Assembly (NCBI GenBank): GCA_944386475.1
Contig: CALXBH010000043.1
Span: 1-64,000, forward strand
DNA length: 64,000 bases
Direction of reading: 5' to 3'
DNA from: an uncultured Clostridia bacterium
Lineage (GTDB): Bacteria > Bacillota > Clostridia > Oscillospirales > Ruminococcaceae
Below are positions 50,169-59,435 of this stretch, piece after piece; position 1 is the first letter of the stretch, and the number at the start of each line of letters is the position of its first letter. The notes under the pieces are model-generated. The model saw nothing but the letters and a program-made list of their open reading frames with translations, had not been told where the DNA came from and did no database searches. A program made the translations under genes and the position numbers.

Positions 50169-53100
50169 ATGAAACGGTCTGCTTTTAGAAGGGCGATATC
50201 CCTTGCCCTATCGCTGTTAATCGGCTGCAGCGGTTTTTCGTATGCGATTGCCGCCAATGAAAACAGGGAGGGAAAAACAGCAAACATGTTAAACAATCTA
50301 TCAGGGGCAGCAATCCCCAGCGCCATGATGCGCGTTTCGGCTAATTCTTCCAACGGAAGCTATCCGCCGTCCAATGCCATTGACGGCGACACCGGCACCA
50401 TCTGGCATTCGGAATGGACGCCGGAAAACGTGCCGTTTCCCCACATCTTTACCATCAGCTTAAGTAAAAAGTTGACACTAGACAGCCTGTCCATTTTGCC
50501 GCGGCAGGATGCCGACGCCGGAAAAACCACTTCCGGGCAGATATACGCCGGCGACTCGCTGGACGATATGACGATGGTCACTGCCTTCACCGGGGATACC
50601 AGCCGGAATGCCACTGTGGTAGACCTGAGCGGCGTTCAGGCTAAATACATCCAGATTTACTCGCTGGCTGCTAACAGCGCCAATACAGCCATCGCCGAGA
50701 TTACCTTGACCACCTCGGAACAGTCGGCTGTTCAGGCGTTCAGCGAATATCTTACAGCGGAAAACCTGCTTCAAAAAGCCGTCGCCGGCGATCATGTAGG
50801 CGAATACGACCAGGCCGACATCGACGCTTTTCGGACACAGGTAGACGGTTTTCTGGCAGAGCTGGAGGACGAGTCCTTATCCGAACAGGATTATCTGGAG
50901 CTAAGTGAACGAATCAAAGCTGCCTGTGACGCCTTTGCCAGCAAAGCGAAATCCTATGGCAAAGAGGATTTGCAGTCTTTTATGGAACAGCTCAAACAGC
51001 TCAAAGAGGAAGCTATCCCGCAGGCAGACCGGGATGCCGCCGAGGCCCTGCTCATTAAGGCCCAAGAGGTATACGCGGATCCGGACGCCTCTAAACAAGC
51101 GGTTCAGGATATGGCCGTCGACCTGCTGGAGCTAATCAATGTTCTCAGCGCTGCCGCTCAGGGCGCTTGCAGCCTGGCGGGCGAATGGGAGTTCGCTTTA
51201 AACGCTTATAACGGCGGAACCGATTTTTCCGGAACCGTCAGCCTTCCCGGCACCCTGGATACCAATAAACAGGGAACCTATAACGGGAGCAACGACATCG
51301 AACGGTTAAGCCGGCTGTATAAATACACCGGGCCTGCCACCTATCAAAAAGAATGGTATATCAGCGAGCAGTGGGCCGGAAAATCCGTCACCCTGTATAT
51401 GGAACGCTCCCGGGAAACCCGCGTATGGGTCAACGGCACCGAGGTGACATCCGATGATCGGAGTATCCTGCCGGTATCGCAAAGCTATGATATTACAAAT
51501 AGTTTAAAATTTGGGCAGTATAACACCATCGCCATCCAGGTGGACAATTCCTATTCGGATCTCCCGGCAGAGTCGATTTTACGCTCCCACATGGCGGCCG
51601 ACGAAACCCAGACCAACTGGAACGGCATTGTAGGAGACTTTGAGCTGCAAATTAACGACAAGGTCTTTATTGATGATCTGCGGGTATATCCCAATGAGGA
51701 TCTTACAAGCGTTAAAGTGGAAGCCGATGTCACAAACACCTCTGACGCGGCGTATACAGGTGTTTTGACCTTCAGCTGCCCGGATACGGAAAAACGCACG
51801 GTCTCGGTCGCCCTCGCCCCAGGGGAGAGCAAAACGTTTACTGTCTCGGATTACGCCATGCCGGAAAACGTCAAATTGTGGAGCGAATTTGACACCCCGC
51901 TCTATGAGATGGCCGCCTCCCTTGACAGCGGCAGCACTACCACCCAGACCTTCGGCATGCGCTATTTCAGCAAAGGGGAGGACGGAACTTCCCTGACCAT
52001 CAACGGGGCAGAGGTCTTTTTACGGGGTGAAACAAACTGTGCTGTGTTCCCCATCACCGGTTACGCGCCCATGGATGAGGCGGATTGGGAGGAACTGTTC
52101 ACCGTTTACCAGTCCTATGGAATAAACTTCGTTCGGTTCCACAGCTGGTGCCCGCCTGACGCGGCTTTCCAAGCGGCGGACAAGCTGGGGCTTTACTTGC
52201 AGCCGGAACTGTCCTGCTGGGACGGCGGCATGCTTGACAACGACGTGAAGAAAAACTATTACTCCAAAGAGGCCCATGCCATCGTAAAAGAGTACGCGAA
52301 TCACCCTTCCTTTGTGATGCTCTCCTTTGGAAACGAGCTGTCTTACTCCACGGAAAACTATCAGTACGCCGACCAGCTGATCGGAGATCTAAAGCAGCAA
52401 GACCCCACCAGGCTGTATGCGCCGGGCTCCAACGTCGGTTTTGGCGGAACCACCCCAAGCTCCAATACGGATTTCTATACCGCGCAGCAGTTTGCCAACA
52501 TACAGGCCCGCGGCTCCTACGGCGGACTGGACGGCTTTGTCAATCAGCAAGCCCCCTCCAGCGACGTCAATTATGACGCGGTGATCGAGGCGCTGGCGGA
52601 GTACCATGTGCCCTTCTTCAACTTCGAGGTGGGCCAGTACCAGGTATTCCCCGACGTGCTCACCGAAACCGACCAGTACACCGGTGTCCTCGCCGCCCGC
52701 AATTTTGAGATGATTTTAGATAAGATTGAGGAAAAAGGCCTTTCCGAAGAGGATGTGGAAAATGCCATCAACGCCTCGGGCATGCTCTCCCGGCTCGCCT
52801 ATAAAGCGGAGATCGAGGCCGCCCTGCGGACAGAGGATATGAGCGGCATCGCTTTGCTTGGCATCCAGGATTTCTGCGGCCAGGGAACCGCTTTGGTGGG
52901 CATGATGAATGCTCTCGGCGACCCCAAGCCCTATGATTTTGCCGATCCGGAGGAATTCTCTTCCTTCTTTAACCCCACGGTTGTGTTGTTCGAATCCTCC
53001 AAGTTCACCTACAAAAACTCCGAGACGCTCACCGGGAACCTGCTGCTTTCAAACTATTCCCAGGATGATATCAGCGGCGAAATTAAATATCAACTGTCCT

Positions 53101-54977
53101 CCCAGGACGGCAGTGTGTTCTTTGAAGGCGCCACCGGCGCCGTCAACTTTAAACAGGGCGAACTGACAAACGCCGGCCAGCTGTCGATCCCCTTAGACGA
53201 TGTAACCGAACCCACACAGTTTACCTTAACAGTCTCCTGCCTAGATTCCAAAAACAGCTACCACATCTGGGTGTATCCGGACGAAGGCCAAGCCGACGAC
53301 GGCGAGGTTTATGTGACGGAATCTTTAGATGATACGGCGCTTTCTGTTCTCCAAAACGGAGGAAGCGTCTTTATCAGCCCCACCGTCGTGAAAACCTCGA
53401 TCCCCGACAGCCTGGAAGGCCGGTTTACCACCGCTTTCTGGTCTACCTGGGACACCAGCCAGCCCGGAACCATGGGGCTTTTGCTTGACCCCTCCCACCC
53501 GCTGTTCCAAAAATTCCCCACCGACTATTATTCGGATTACCAGTGGTGGGCGGTATCCCGCTACGGACGCCCCATGAATCTGGAAGCGCTCACCGGCAAA
53601 AACGGTGAAAAAATCGAGCCTGTGGTAAAAGTCCTGGATGGATTTACAAACTTAAACAACCTGGGATTTTTATATGAGGCCAAAGTGGGGAACGGAAAAA
53701 TCATGGTTTCCTCCATGAATCTTGAAAACCTGAAATACGAGTATCCGGAAGCCATGGCCCTTCGCAACGCCATTATTAGCTACATGAATTCGGACGATTT
53801 TAATCCGGAAACAGAACTTACTGCCGAACAGATCAACAGCCAGATAAAAGCCTTTACCGGCAACAAGGACAATCTTGCGCTTGGCAAAAACGTATTTGAG
53901 TCCGATGCCATCAACGCTCCCGAATGGGCGGAGGAAAACCTGGTGGACGGCCTCACCGTATCCAACCAGGACGGCAACGGGATTTACGGATATTCCTCTA
54001 ACGCGGATTATCCTCTCACCCAAACCGACTGCAACGCCGGATTTATTGTGGACTTAGGACGCTCCACCGAATTTAACAGGGTCGTTTTATATCCCCGGAC
54101 AGATGTGGTGGCCGCCGGCACTACCAACGGCGCGGCCAACTTCCCGCGGACGTTTGAGATTCAGGCGTCGGATGATATCAGTTTTTCCACCTACGACGTC
54201 CTTTGTTCGCAAACGGATGTTACAACCACTATCGACCAGCCGGTAACCCTGGAATTTGACAGCGTCACCAAGCGGTACATAAGACTGCGGGTGACCCAAA
54301 TGGGCATGTCGGATTCAGGGGACCGCGGACGTGTCCAGCTGGCTGAATTTGAAGTGTATAACGACGCGCCGGATCCCATCCCGGTGACAGGGGTAACCTT
54401 AAATCAATCGGAGATCACCTTAAAGGCCGGTGAAAATGCGGCGCTGACAGCTGCCGTGACCCCCGAGGATGCCACAAACAAAACGGTCACCTGGAGCAGC
54501 AGCGATCAAACCGTGGCGGTCGTGGACCAATCCGGCAATATCAGCGCCCTTTCCGCTGGAACGGCCATTATTCAGGTAACCACAGCAGAGGGCGGATTTA
54601 CCGCTCAGTGTACCGTTCATGTAACGGATGAACCCACTGACCCCGGTGATTCCAGCGAGCCCACCGACCCCGGTGACTCCAGCGAGCCCACCGATCCCGG
54701 CGACTCCAGTGAGCCCACCGATCCCGGCGACTCCAGCGAGCCCACCGATCCCGGCGACTCCAGCGAGCCTGCTGATCCCGGCGACTCCAGCGAGCCCACC
54801 GATCCCGGCGATTCCAGCGAGCCTGCCGACCCCGGCGATTCCAGCGAGCCGAGCAACCCGACCACGGGATCCGGCACCAGCCTGTTCCTCGGCCTTGCCT
54901 CTGTAGTTGTAGTCTGCGGAGCGCTCACAGCTATCCTTCTTTTAGTCAAAAGAAAAAGCCGGATTACCGGAAAATAA
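50169..54977 (+). CDS. Large cell-wall-anchored glycoside hydrolase family 2 protein with discoidin and Ig-like modules
   Basis: 1602 residues: signal peptide (1-~30), F5/8-type-C module (~50-180), helical spacer (~185-330), GH2 sugar-binding (~334-480), Ig-like (~490-605) and TIM-barrel domains (~610-920), a further beta region (~930-1230), second F5/8-type-C (~1235-1400), Big_2 Ig-like (~1404-1486), eight E-P-x-D-P-G-D-S-S repeats (1488-1559), sortase-like N-P-T-T-G (from 1563), membrane helix and basic tail. Acid/base candidate Glu723 (F-G-N-E-L), nucleophile candidate Glu820 (F-N-F-E-V-G). Substrate unknown; GH2 covers beta-galactosidases, mannosidases and glucuronidases. AGGAGG lies seven bases upstream. 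Probably controlled by the divergent AraC protein. Confidence 0.88.
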   Translation: MKRSAFRRAISLALSLLIGCSGFSYAIAANENREGKTANMLNNLSGAAIPSAMMRVSANSSNGSYPPSNAIDGDTGTIWHSEWTPENVPFPHIFTISLSKKLTLDSLSILPRQDADAGKTTSGQIYAGDSLDDMTMVTAFTGDTSRNATVVDLSGVQAKYIQIYSLAANSANTAIAEITLTTSEQSAVQAFSEYLTAENLLQKAVAGDHVGEYDQADIDAFRTQVDGFLAELEDESLSEQDYLELSERIKAACDAFASKAKSYGKEDLQSFMEQLKQLKEEAIPQADRDAAEALLIKAQEVYADPDASKQAVQDMAVDLLELINVLSAAAQGACSLAGEWEFALNAYNGGTDFSGTVSLPGTLDTNKQGTYNGSNDIERLSRLYKYTGPATYQKEWYISEQWAGKSVTLYMERSRETRVWVNGTEVTSDDRSILPVSQSYDITNSLKFGQYNTIAIQVDNSYSDLPAESILRSHMAADETQTNWNGIVGDFELQINDKVFIDDLRVYPNEDLTSVKVEADVTNTSDAAYTGVLTFSCPDTEKRTVSVALAPGESKTFTVSDYAMPENVKLWSEFDTPLYEMAASLDSGSTTTQTFGMRYFSKGEDGTSLTINGAEVFLRGETNCAVFPITGYAPMDEADWEELFTVYQSYGINFVRFHSWCPPDAAFQAADKLGLYLQPELSCWDGGMLDNDVKKNYYSKEAHAIVKEYANHPSFVMLSFGNELSYSTENYQYADQLIGDLKQQDPTRLYAPGSNVGFGGTTPSSNTDFYTAQQFANIQARGSYGGLDGFVNQQAPSSDVNYDAVIEALAEYHVPFFNFEVGQYQVFPDVLTETDQYTGVLAARNFEMILDKIEEKGLSEEDVENAINASGMLSRLAYKAEIEAALRTEDMSGIALLGIQDFCGQGTALVGMMNALGDPKPYDFADPEEFSSFFNPTVVLFESSKFTYKNSETLTGNLLLSNYSQDDISGEIKYQLSSQDGSVFFEGATGAVNFKQGELTNAGQLSIPLDDVTEPTQFTLTVSCLDSKNSYHIWVYPDEGQADDGEVYVTESLDDTALSVLQNGGSVFISPTVVKTSIPDSLEGRFTTAFWSTWDTSQPGTMGLLLDPSHPLFQKFPTDYYSDYQWWAVSRYGRPMNLEALTGKNGEKIEPVVKVLDGFTNLNNLGFLYEAKVGNGKIMVSSMNLENLKYEYPEAMALRNAIISYMNSDDFNPETELTAEQINSQIKAFTGNKDNLALGKNVFESDAINAPEWAEENLVDGLTVSNQDGNGIYGYSSNADYPLTQTDCNAGFIVDLGRSTEFNRVVLYPRTDVVAAGTTNGAANFPRTFEIQASDDISFSTYDVLCSQTDVTTTIDQPVTLEFDSVTKRYIRLRVTQMGMSDSGDRGRVQLAEFEVYNDAPDPIPVTGVTLNQSEITLKAGENAALTAAVTPEDATNKTVTWSSSDQTVAVVDQSGNISALSAGTAIIQVTTAEGGFTAQCTVHVTDEPTDPGDSSEPTDPGDSSEPTDPGDSSEPTDPGDSSEPTDPGDSSEPADPGDSSEPTDPGDSSEPADPGDSSEPSNPTTGSGTSLFLGLASVVVVCGALTAILLLVKRKSRITGK
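54630..54845 (+). repeat. Eight in-frame 27-bp repeats in the hydrolase stalk
   Basis: 216 bases of tandem units coding E-P-T/A-D-P-G-D-S-S, a Pro-rich stalk before the anchor. Third-position differences between units show it is not freshly expanded, though the central units are very close. Confidence 0.95.
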
Positions 54978-54999
54978 TACAAAACAAACGAACTAAAGC

Positions 55000-55043
55000 A
55001 AAAAGGACTGCCTCAAAACGAAAGTTTTGAGGCAGTCCTTTTT
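55000..55043. terminator. Bidirectional hairpin terminator (hairpin family member)
   Basis: Perfect 20-base arms AAAAAGGACTGCCTCAAAAC and complement with GAAA loop, between convergent genes. Confidence 0.9.
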
Positions 55044-55073
55044 TAGATGCAGGCCCGCTATAGAGACTTCCTG

Positions 55074-55674
55074 TCACGATTCCGGAACCGCTTTTTGCCG
55101 GCGGCGTTTTAACAGCCAAAACAGTGTTGCCGCAGCGATCACAGCGCCGCAGGTCCCCGCGATGATATCCCACATGGTGTCGTCCAAACTCCCCAGCTGG
55201 GAATCAAGTCCTAACACATGGTCGGCAAAAAACTCATAGATCTCCCACAGCCCTGCACAGGCGGTGGAGAAAAAGAAACTGAACGCCACCGGCAATATGA
55301 GCGGCAGATCTTCCCCCCCGCCGGCGCCGGAGGATCAGGGAATACAAATACTGGCCGATGTATACCAGCATCACCCCACTGCCCAGATGCACCACAACGT
55401 CATACCAGGAGACATTGTCATAAAGGTTTAGCATCATGCCGCCGTACTGGGCGAACAGCAAAAAGATAAAAACCGTCACATACTGGGGCAGAGGCACCCA
55501 ACAGATAACCACATTGAGCGCTACCGCCGTCCCCAGCACCACAAGCAGGTTAAAGGGGTCTACAACGTGAAAGAAAAGCCGGTCGATCAAAAAGGAGATC
55601 AAGACAAACCCGTAATAAGGCAAGGTCAGCAAAATCCGGCCTTTTAAAGAACGGCTAAAAGTATTCGTAGGCAA
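55074..55674 (-). pseudogene. YjdF/DUF2238-like membrane protein, frameshifted at a G7 tract
   Basis: Two overlapping frames form one protein. The first gives an N-terminus with four hydrophobic segments ending L-I-L-R-R-R-R-G; the second continues E-D-L-P-L-I-L-P-V-A-F-S and contains W-E-I-Y-E-F and D-T-M-W-D-I-I-A-G-T-C-G-A, the conserved end of the YjdF/DUF2238 family. The frames join if one base is removed from the run of seven G (minus strand) at 55313-55319. As written, the first frame ends in an unrelated 20-residue tail. Causes could be mutation, slippage-based phase variation or a read error. Confidence 0.8.
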
Positions 55675-55704
55675 AATCGCTCCTCCTTTTCCCCCACCCG
55701 GCGG

Positions 55705-56115
55705 TTACCGTCCCGCCAGAAAGGGCTTTGCTTTGTTGACTAGCTGTTTATCGTTATCATAACTGAGGATTTCGTGCACCCGCCCCAGTTCCACCCAGCG
55801 GATCTGGGAAATCTCTTCTTCCTGGGGAACATAGTCAAAATTTTTCGCCTTGGCTAAAAAATAAACCACGTCCTTTTGGGTATCCTTTTTGGGAGAATAG
55901 GACACAATCTCCCGGAAGGTGGGGTCGATAATCACCTCAATGCCCGTTTCCTCCCGGATCTCCCGCTCAGCGGTTTGCAGCTCGGTCTCCCCGGCCTCCA
56001 CATGGCCTTTGGGGAACGACCAGTGTCCGCCGTTGGCGTGCTTAATTAAAAGCAGTTCGGTATTGCCGTGAAATTTGCGGTATACAATCGCGCCGCAGGA
56101 CTTCTCAAAATTCAT
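55705..56115 (-). CDS. NUDIX hydrolase, diadenosine-tetraphosphatase-like
   Basis: 136 residues. NUDIX box G-H-V-E-A-G-E-T-E-L-Q-T-A-E-R-E-I-R-E-E in consecutive segments then T-G-I, preceded by W-S-F-P-K-G, which resembles Ap4A pyrophosphohydrolases; N-terminal S-C-G-A-I-V-Y-R. It would clean up dinucleoside polyphosphates or other NDP-X compounds. AAAGGTG lies nine bases upstream. The frameshifted membrane gene follows 31 bases later. Confidence 0.88.
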   Translation of the reverse strand: MNFEKSCGAIVYRKFHGNTELLLIKHANGGHWSFPKGHVEAGETELQTAEREIREETGIEVIIDPTFREIVSYSPKKDTQKDVVYFLAKAKNFDYVPQEEEISQIRWVELGRVHEILSYDNDKQLVNKAKPFLAGR

Positions 56116-56261
56116 ACTGCTCGCACCTTTCTGATAGAAGTAATCTTTTTTATTTTATCATATTCCTGCGGAAAAATCTCTTTTTTTACAAAAAATTCAG
56201 AAACGACGAAACTGCCGGACAGCTTTCCTGGATTTGTTAAACAACGCCGGCAAAAAAGAAA

Positions 56262-56281
56262 GCCTGGCATTAAGCCAGGCC
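56262..56281 (-). terminator. Terminator overlapping the end of the small membrane protein gene
   Basis: Stem GCCTGGC/GCCAGGC with a five-base loop and TTTCTTTTTT on the minus strand; the stop codon lies in the hairpin loop. Confidence 0.82.
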
Positions 56282-56434
56282 GCAGTCGTTATAATCTTTC
56301 CATTTTTCCCGGTGCTGATGGTCGTTGTAAACCCGTATGACAAAATAAGCGATCGTGGTTGCCACGGCGGCAACCCCCAGCAACACAGTAATAATCGAAA
56401 TATATCCGTTGTTTTTCGGCTGTAAATTTTTCAA
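56270..56434 (-). CDS. Small single-helix membrane protein (TTG start)
   Basis: Fifty-four residues: M-K-N-L-Q-P-K-N-N-G, one membrane helix (about 11-32), then a charged tail with H-Q-H-R-E-K-W-K-D-Y. TTG chosen because GGGAGGTGG lies five bases upstream. A longer frame from an ATG 18 codons earlier would put that ATG inside the -10 of the only good promoter (TATGAT), so it cannot be the start unless another promoter exists. Function unknown. Confidence 0.6.
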   Translation of the reverse strand: MKNLQPKNNGYISIITVLLGVAAVATTIAYFVIRVYNDHQHREKWKDYNDCGLA

Positions 56435-56483
56435 CTTTGCCACCTCCCGGAAAAAACTCGCAGCATTCTGTTGTTTATTATTC

Positions 56484-56512
56484 ATCATATACGATTTTTC
56501 CCACAAAGTCAA
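56484..56512 (-). promoter_or_regulatory. Promoter of the small membrane protein
   Basis: TTGACT, 17-base spacer, TATGAT. Confidence 0.7.
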
Positions 56513-56575
56513 CCGATAAACTAGCAATTGTAAGAAATTCGTCATCCTTAGCTTTCCCGGAAATAGCGATACAAT

Positions 56576-56614
56576 GAAAAAAGCAATTCCCCAGAGGTTG
56601 GAGGGAATTGCTTT
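56576..56614 (-). terminator. Terminator after rpsT
   Basis: Stem AAGCAATTCCC/GGGAATTGCTT with an 11-base loop and TTTTTT. Confidence 0.9.
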
Positions 56615-56630
56615 CAAACATCTTTTGGGC

Positions 56631-56888
56631 TTATGCGTTCTGCAACTTTTTCGCCAGCTGCGATTTTTTTCTGGCCGCCGCATTTTTATGGAACAGACCC
56701 TTAGCACACGCCTGATCGATGGTCTTGAACGCCTGGTTGACCGCAGCCTGCTTGTCAGCAGCGCCGGCCTCAATGGCTTTGTTCGCCTTTTTCACCATCG
56801 TCTTCAGGTTGGAACTCATCGCTTTGTTGCGCATGGTTTTGGTTTTGATGACCTTAACACGTTTTTTCGCTGATTTAATGTTGGGCAT
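56631..56888 (-). CDS. rpsT: Ribosomal protein bS20
   Basis: 85 residues, highly basic, all helical: M-P-N-I-K-S-A-K-K-R at the start and Q-A-C-A-K-G-L-F-H-K-N-A-A-A-R-K-K-S at the end. Binds 16S rRNA early in 30S assembly. AAGGAGGTG lies five bases upstream of the chosen ATG. Monocistronic. Divergent from gpr; the 250-base gap contains short imperfect repeats of ATGAC-x-CTGGCATA. Confidence 0.97.
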   Translation of the reverse strand: MPNIKSAKKRVKVIKTKTMRNKAMSSNLKTMVKKANKAIEAGAADKQAAVNQAFKTIDQACAKGLFHKNAAARKKSQLAKKLQNA

Positions 56889-57144
56889 TCGTGGCACCTC
56901 CTTCACATAAAGCCGGATGTATCTGCACAAAATAGCATTAGTTTAAAATCCACCGTGAAAAATTGGCCGGGAAAGCGGGTTATCTTTCCAGCCAGAGACA
57001 CGATCACAGCGGCTGTCATACTATGACGCTGGCATATATGACACTGGCATACCATGACAGTGCTTATAATGATACCATTTTCACCCGCAAATTGCAAGAG
57101 GTTTTCTAAACAAAATTTCCATAAAACCCAAGGAGGCGCTTGTG

Positions 57145-58014
57145 ATGAATATACGAACCGACCTGGCCCTGGAACGGGTAGAAGTATTAAGCGGCCAGAT
57201 CCCCCCGGGGGTCACCCGGCAGCAGCACCGCCGGGGAGATGTAACCGTCACCCGGATTATTGTAGAGGATGCGTGCGGTGCCAAGGCTCTGCAAAAACCG
57301 CCGGGCAGCTATGTCACCCTGGATTACCGGCCGTTTCAAACAATTACCAACCGGCTGGAGGAAGAGGTGGAAGCCGCCGCCGAAGAAATCCGCTCCTTTC
57401 TCCCGGAAAAGGGGTTGGTGCTCTGCGTGGGGCTGGGGAACGCCGACATCACCCCGGACACCATCGGCCCCTTGACCGCCGCCTCCATTTTGGCCACCCG
57501 CCACATCATGGGGGAAGTAGCCAAGTCGGCGGGTCTTGAAGGCCTGCGGCCGGTGGCGGCCCTTTCCCCCGGTGTGTTGGGGCAGACCGGCATCGAAACC
57601 GCTGAGATCATCCAGGGGGTCTGCCGGGAGCTAAAGCCCTGCGCGGTTATCGCTGTGGATGCGTTAGCTTCCCGCAGTGTGGAGCGCTTGGGCTGCACCG
57701 TACAGATTTCCGACACAGGGATCACCCCCGGCTCGGGGGTGCAAAACGCCCGCAAGGCCCTGAATAAAGAGGCCTTGGGCGTCCCGGTAGTGGCCATCGG
57801 CGTTCCCACCGTGGTGGACATGGCCACCATTGCCTACGACCTGTGGGAAGGAAAGGAAGAAGGCAAGATTTCTGAACGGGGGCAGACCATGATGGTCACA
57901 CCCCGGGAGATCGACCTCATCGCCGAACAGGCCTCCAAACTGCTGGCCTTTTCCATCAACCGCGCTTTGCAGCCCCAGCTGACCTTTGAGGAACTTTCTT
58001 CCCTGGTGTCTTAA
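57145..58014 (+). CDS. gpr: Germination protease (SASP endopeptidase)
   Basis: Degrades small acid-soluble spore proteins when spores germinate; 289 residues. Signatures: I-R-T-D-L-A at the start, V-V/C-V-G-L-G-N-x-D-I-T-P-D, P-G-V-L-G-Q-T-G-I-E-T, A-V-D-A-L-A-S-R-S-V-E-R, and G-S-G-V-Q-N with N-A-R-K. AAGGAGG lies eight bases before the ATG. In Bacillus a propeptide of about 15 residues precedes R-T-D-L-A; here only M-N-I does, so the zymogen step must differ or be absent. Shorter overall because an internal C-terminal loop is reduced. Confidence 0.94.
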   Translation: MNIRTDLALERVEVLSGQIPPGVTRQQHRRGDVTVTRIIVEDACGAKALQKPPGSYVTLDYRPFQTITNRLEEEVEAAAEEIRSFLPEKGLVLCVGLGNADITPDTIGPLTAASILATRHIMGEVAKSAGLEGLRPVAALSPGVLGQTGIETAEIIQGVCRELKPCAVIAVDALASRSVERLGCTVQISDTGITPGSGVQNARKALNKEALGVPVVAIGVPTVVDMATIAYDLWEGKEEGKISERGQTMMVTPREIDLIAEQASKLLAFSINRALQPQLTFEELSSLVS

Positions 58015-58159
58015 CAAAGTCACAAAAAATTCATGTTTTCCGCCTTTCCCCGGGCATATATTGGTAAAGACCGGGAGAAAGGCGGTTTTCTTTTCCCCTT
58101 TTACTCCCCGGCTGTCAGGTACAGGATGGATGAGGATTGCCCTCGGGAGGTGCAAAGGT

Positions 58160-59335
58160 TTGAGACGACGCAGAGGACGTCCGGGTGCGCGGACGAAAAA
58201 CCGGTATAAAAAGCTGGCGCTCTGCCTGGCGGCGGTGCTGTGCGCCGGCGGGCTTGTAAAACTGATGTTCCTGTCCCTGCCCTATTTAAGCGCGGCAGCG
58301 GAAAAAGCGGCGGTGTTTTCCGCCGCGCTGACTATGCCGGAGGGCGGAAAACATCTGCTGGCCGAGGCTGTTAACGCCGAGCCTTCTTTGGAGGAGACCT
58401 CCTCCCAGGCGGCTTCCTCGGAGGCTGTATCATCGGAAGAAACCTCTTCCGCCGAAGCCTCCAGCGCTGAGATCTCTTCAGCGGAAGCGTCCTCCGCCGC
58501 TTCTTCTCAGGTACAGCAGGAAAAACCCGCCGACGCCGGCACCATTGTGCGCAAAACCTACACCGCCTCGGCCTCCAACATCTTTCTGCCCCTTCCCGGC
58601 GGAGCATTTGTGAAAAACGTCACCAGTTTAAGCGCCGATAAGGTTAAAGAGGCTATGGCGGCCGCACCGGCCTTTACCCTTACCAAAAGCGACGACCCCC
58701 AGGTGCTCATTATGCACACCCACACCACCGAAAGCTATGAACCGGTCACCCGGGACTGGTATGACAAATCCTACAACTCCCGCACCACCGACAACAGCAA
58801 AAACATGGTGCGGGTGGGGGATGAGATCGAAAAGCAGCTGAAAGCGGCAGGCATCGGGGTGCTCCACGACACCACCCAGCACGACTATCCCTCCTACACC
58901 GGGTCCTATGAACGCTCGGCTGAGACGGTAAAAGGGTACCTGAAAAAATACCCCTCCATCAAGGTGGTGCTGGACGTCCACCGGGACGCCATCCAGTCCT
59001 CCGACGGCACCCGCACCGCTCCGGTCGCTAAGATAAACGGCAAAAACGCCGCCCAGGTGATGATTATCTCGGGCTGCGACGACGGCACCATGAACTACCC
59101 CAACTATTTTAAAAACCTAAGCTTTGCCTGCGCCTTGCAGGATCAGCTGGAAAAGGACTACAAGGGGCTCACCCGGCCGCTGTTATTCGACTACCGCAAA
59201 TACAACCAGGATCTGACCACCGGCTCTATCCTGCTGGAAATGGGCTCCAACTCCAACAGTTTGGAGGAAGCCGTTTACACCGGCGAACTGGTGGGAAAAT
59301 CGCTCGCCAAGGTGCTGCAAAGTCTGCAAAAATAA
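58160..59335 (+). CDS. spoIIP: Stage II sporulation protein P
   Basis: Peptidoglycan amidase/endopeptidase of the engulfment machinery with SpoIID and SpoIIM. 391 residues: basic start R-R-R-R-G-R-P, one membrane helix (about 19-45), a Ser/Glu-rich linker with repeated S-S-A-E-A-S, then the catalytic domain with V-L-I-M-H-T-H-T-T-E-S-Y and V-V-L-D-V-H-R-D-A-I and E-M-G-S-N-S-N, matching the zinc-site histidines and Glu. TTG chosen nine bases after GGGAGG; the longer frame overlaps gpr. Confidence 0.93.
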   Translation: MRRRRGRPGARTKNRYKKLALCLAAVLCAGGLVKLMFLSLPYLSAAAEKAAVFSAALTMPEGGKHLLAEAVNAEPSLEETSSQAASSEAVSSEETSSAEASSAEISSAEASSAASSQVQQEKPADAGTIVRKTYTASASNIFLPLPGGAFVKNVTSLSADKVKEAMAAAPAFTLTKSDDPQVLIMHTHTTESYEPVTRDWYDKSYNSRTTDNSKNMVRVGDEIEKQLKAAGIGVLHDTTQHDYPSYTGSYERSAETVKGYLKKYPSIKVVLDVHRDAIQSSDGTRTAPVAKINGKNAAQVMIISGCDDGTMNYPNYFKNLSFACALQDQLEKDYKGLTRPLLFDYRKYNQDLTTGSILLEMGSNSNSLEEAVYTGELVGKSLAKVLQSLQK

Positions 59336-59355
59336 GCGCTCCCCCCTCTCCTTTT

Positions 59356-59402
59356 GCGCCCCGGAAAACGCTGTCAGGTATAAAAGGCGTTTTCCGGGGC
59401 GA
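59356..59402 (+). terminator. Terminator after spoIIP
   Basis: Stem CGCCCCGGAAAACGC/GCGTTTTCCGGGGCG with a 15-base loop; a weak T run, so efficiency is uncertain. Confidence 0.7.
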
Positions 59403-59435
59403 TACTGCTATTAGCCCCGGCAAGGAGAGGATATC

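Noticed and set aside
54630..54845. Regularly spaced short repeats that could look like a CRISPR array
   Set aside because: They are contiguous 27-bp codon repeats in frame within a large surface protein, without spacers.
56435..56773. N-terminal extension of the small membrane protein frame through rpsT
   Set aside because: It reads through the rpsT gene and its terminator out of frame; only the end is credible.
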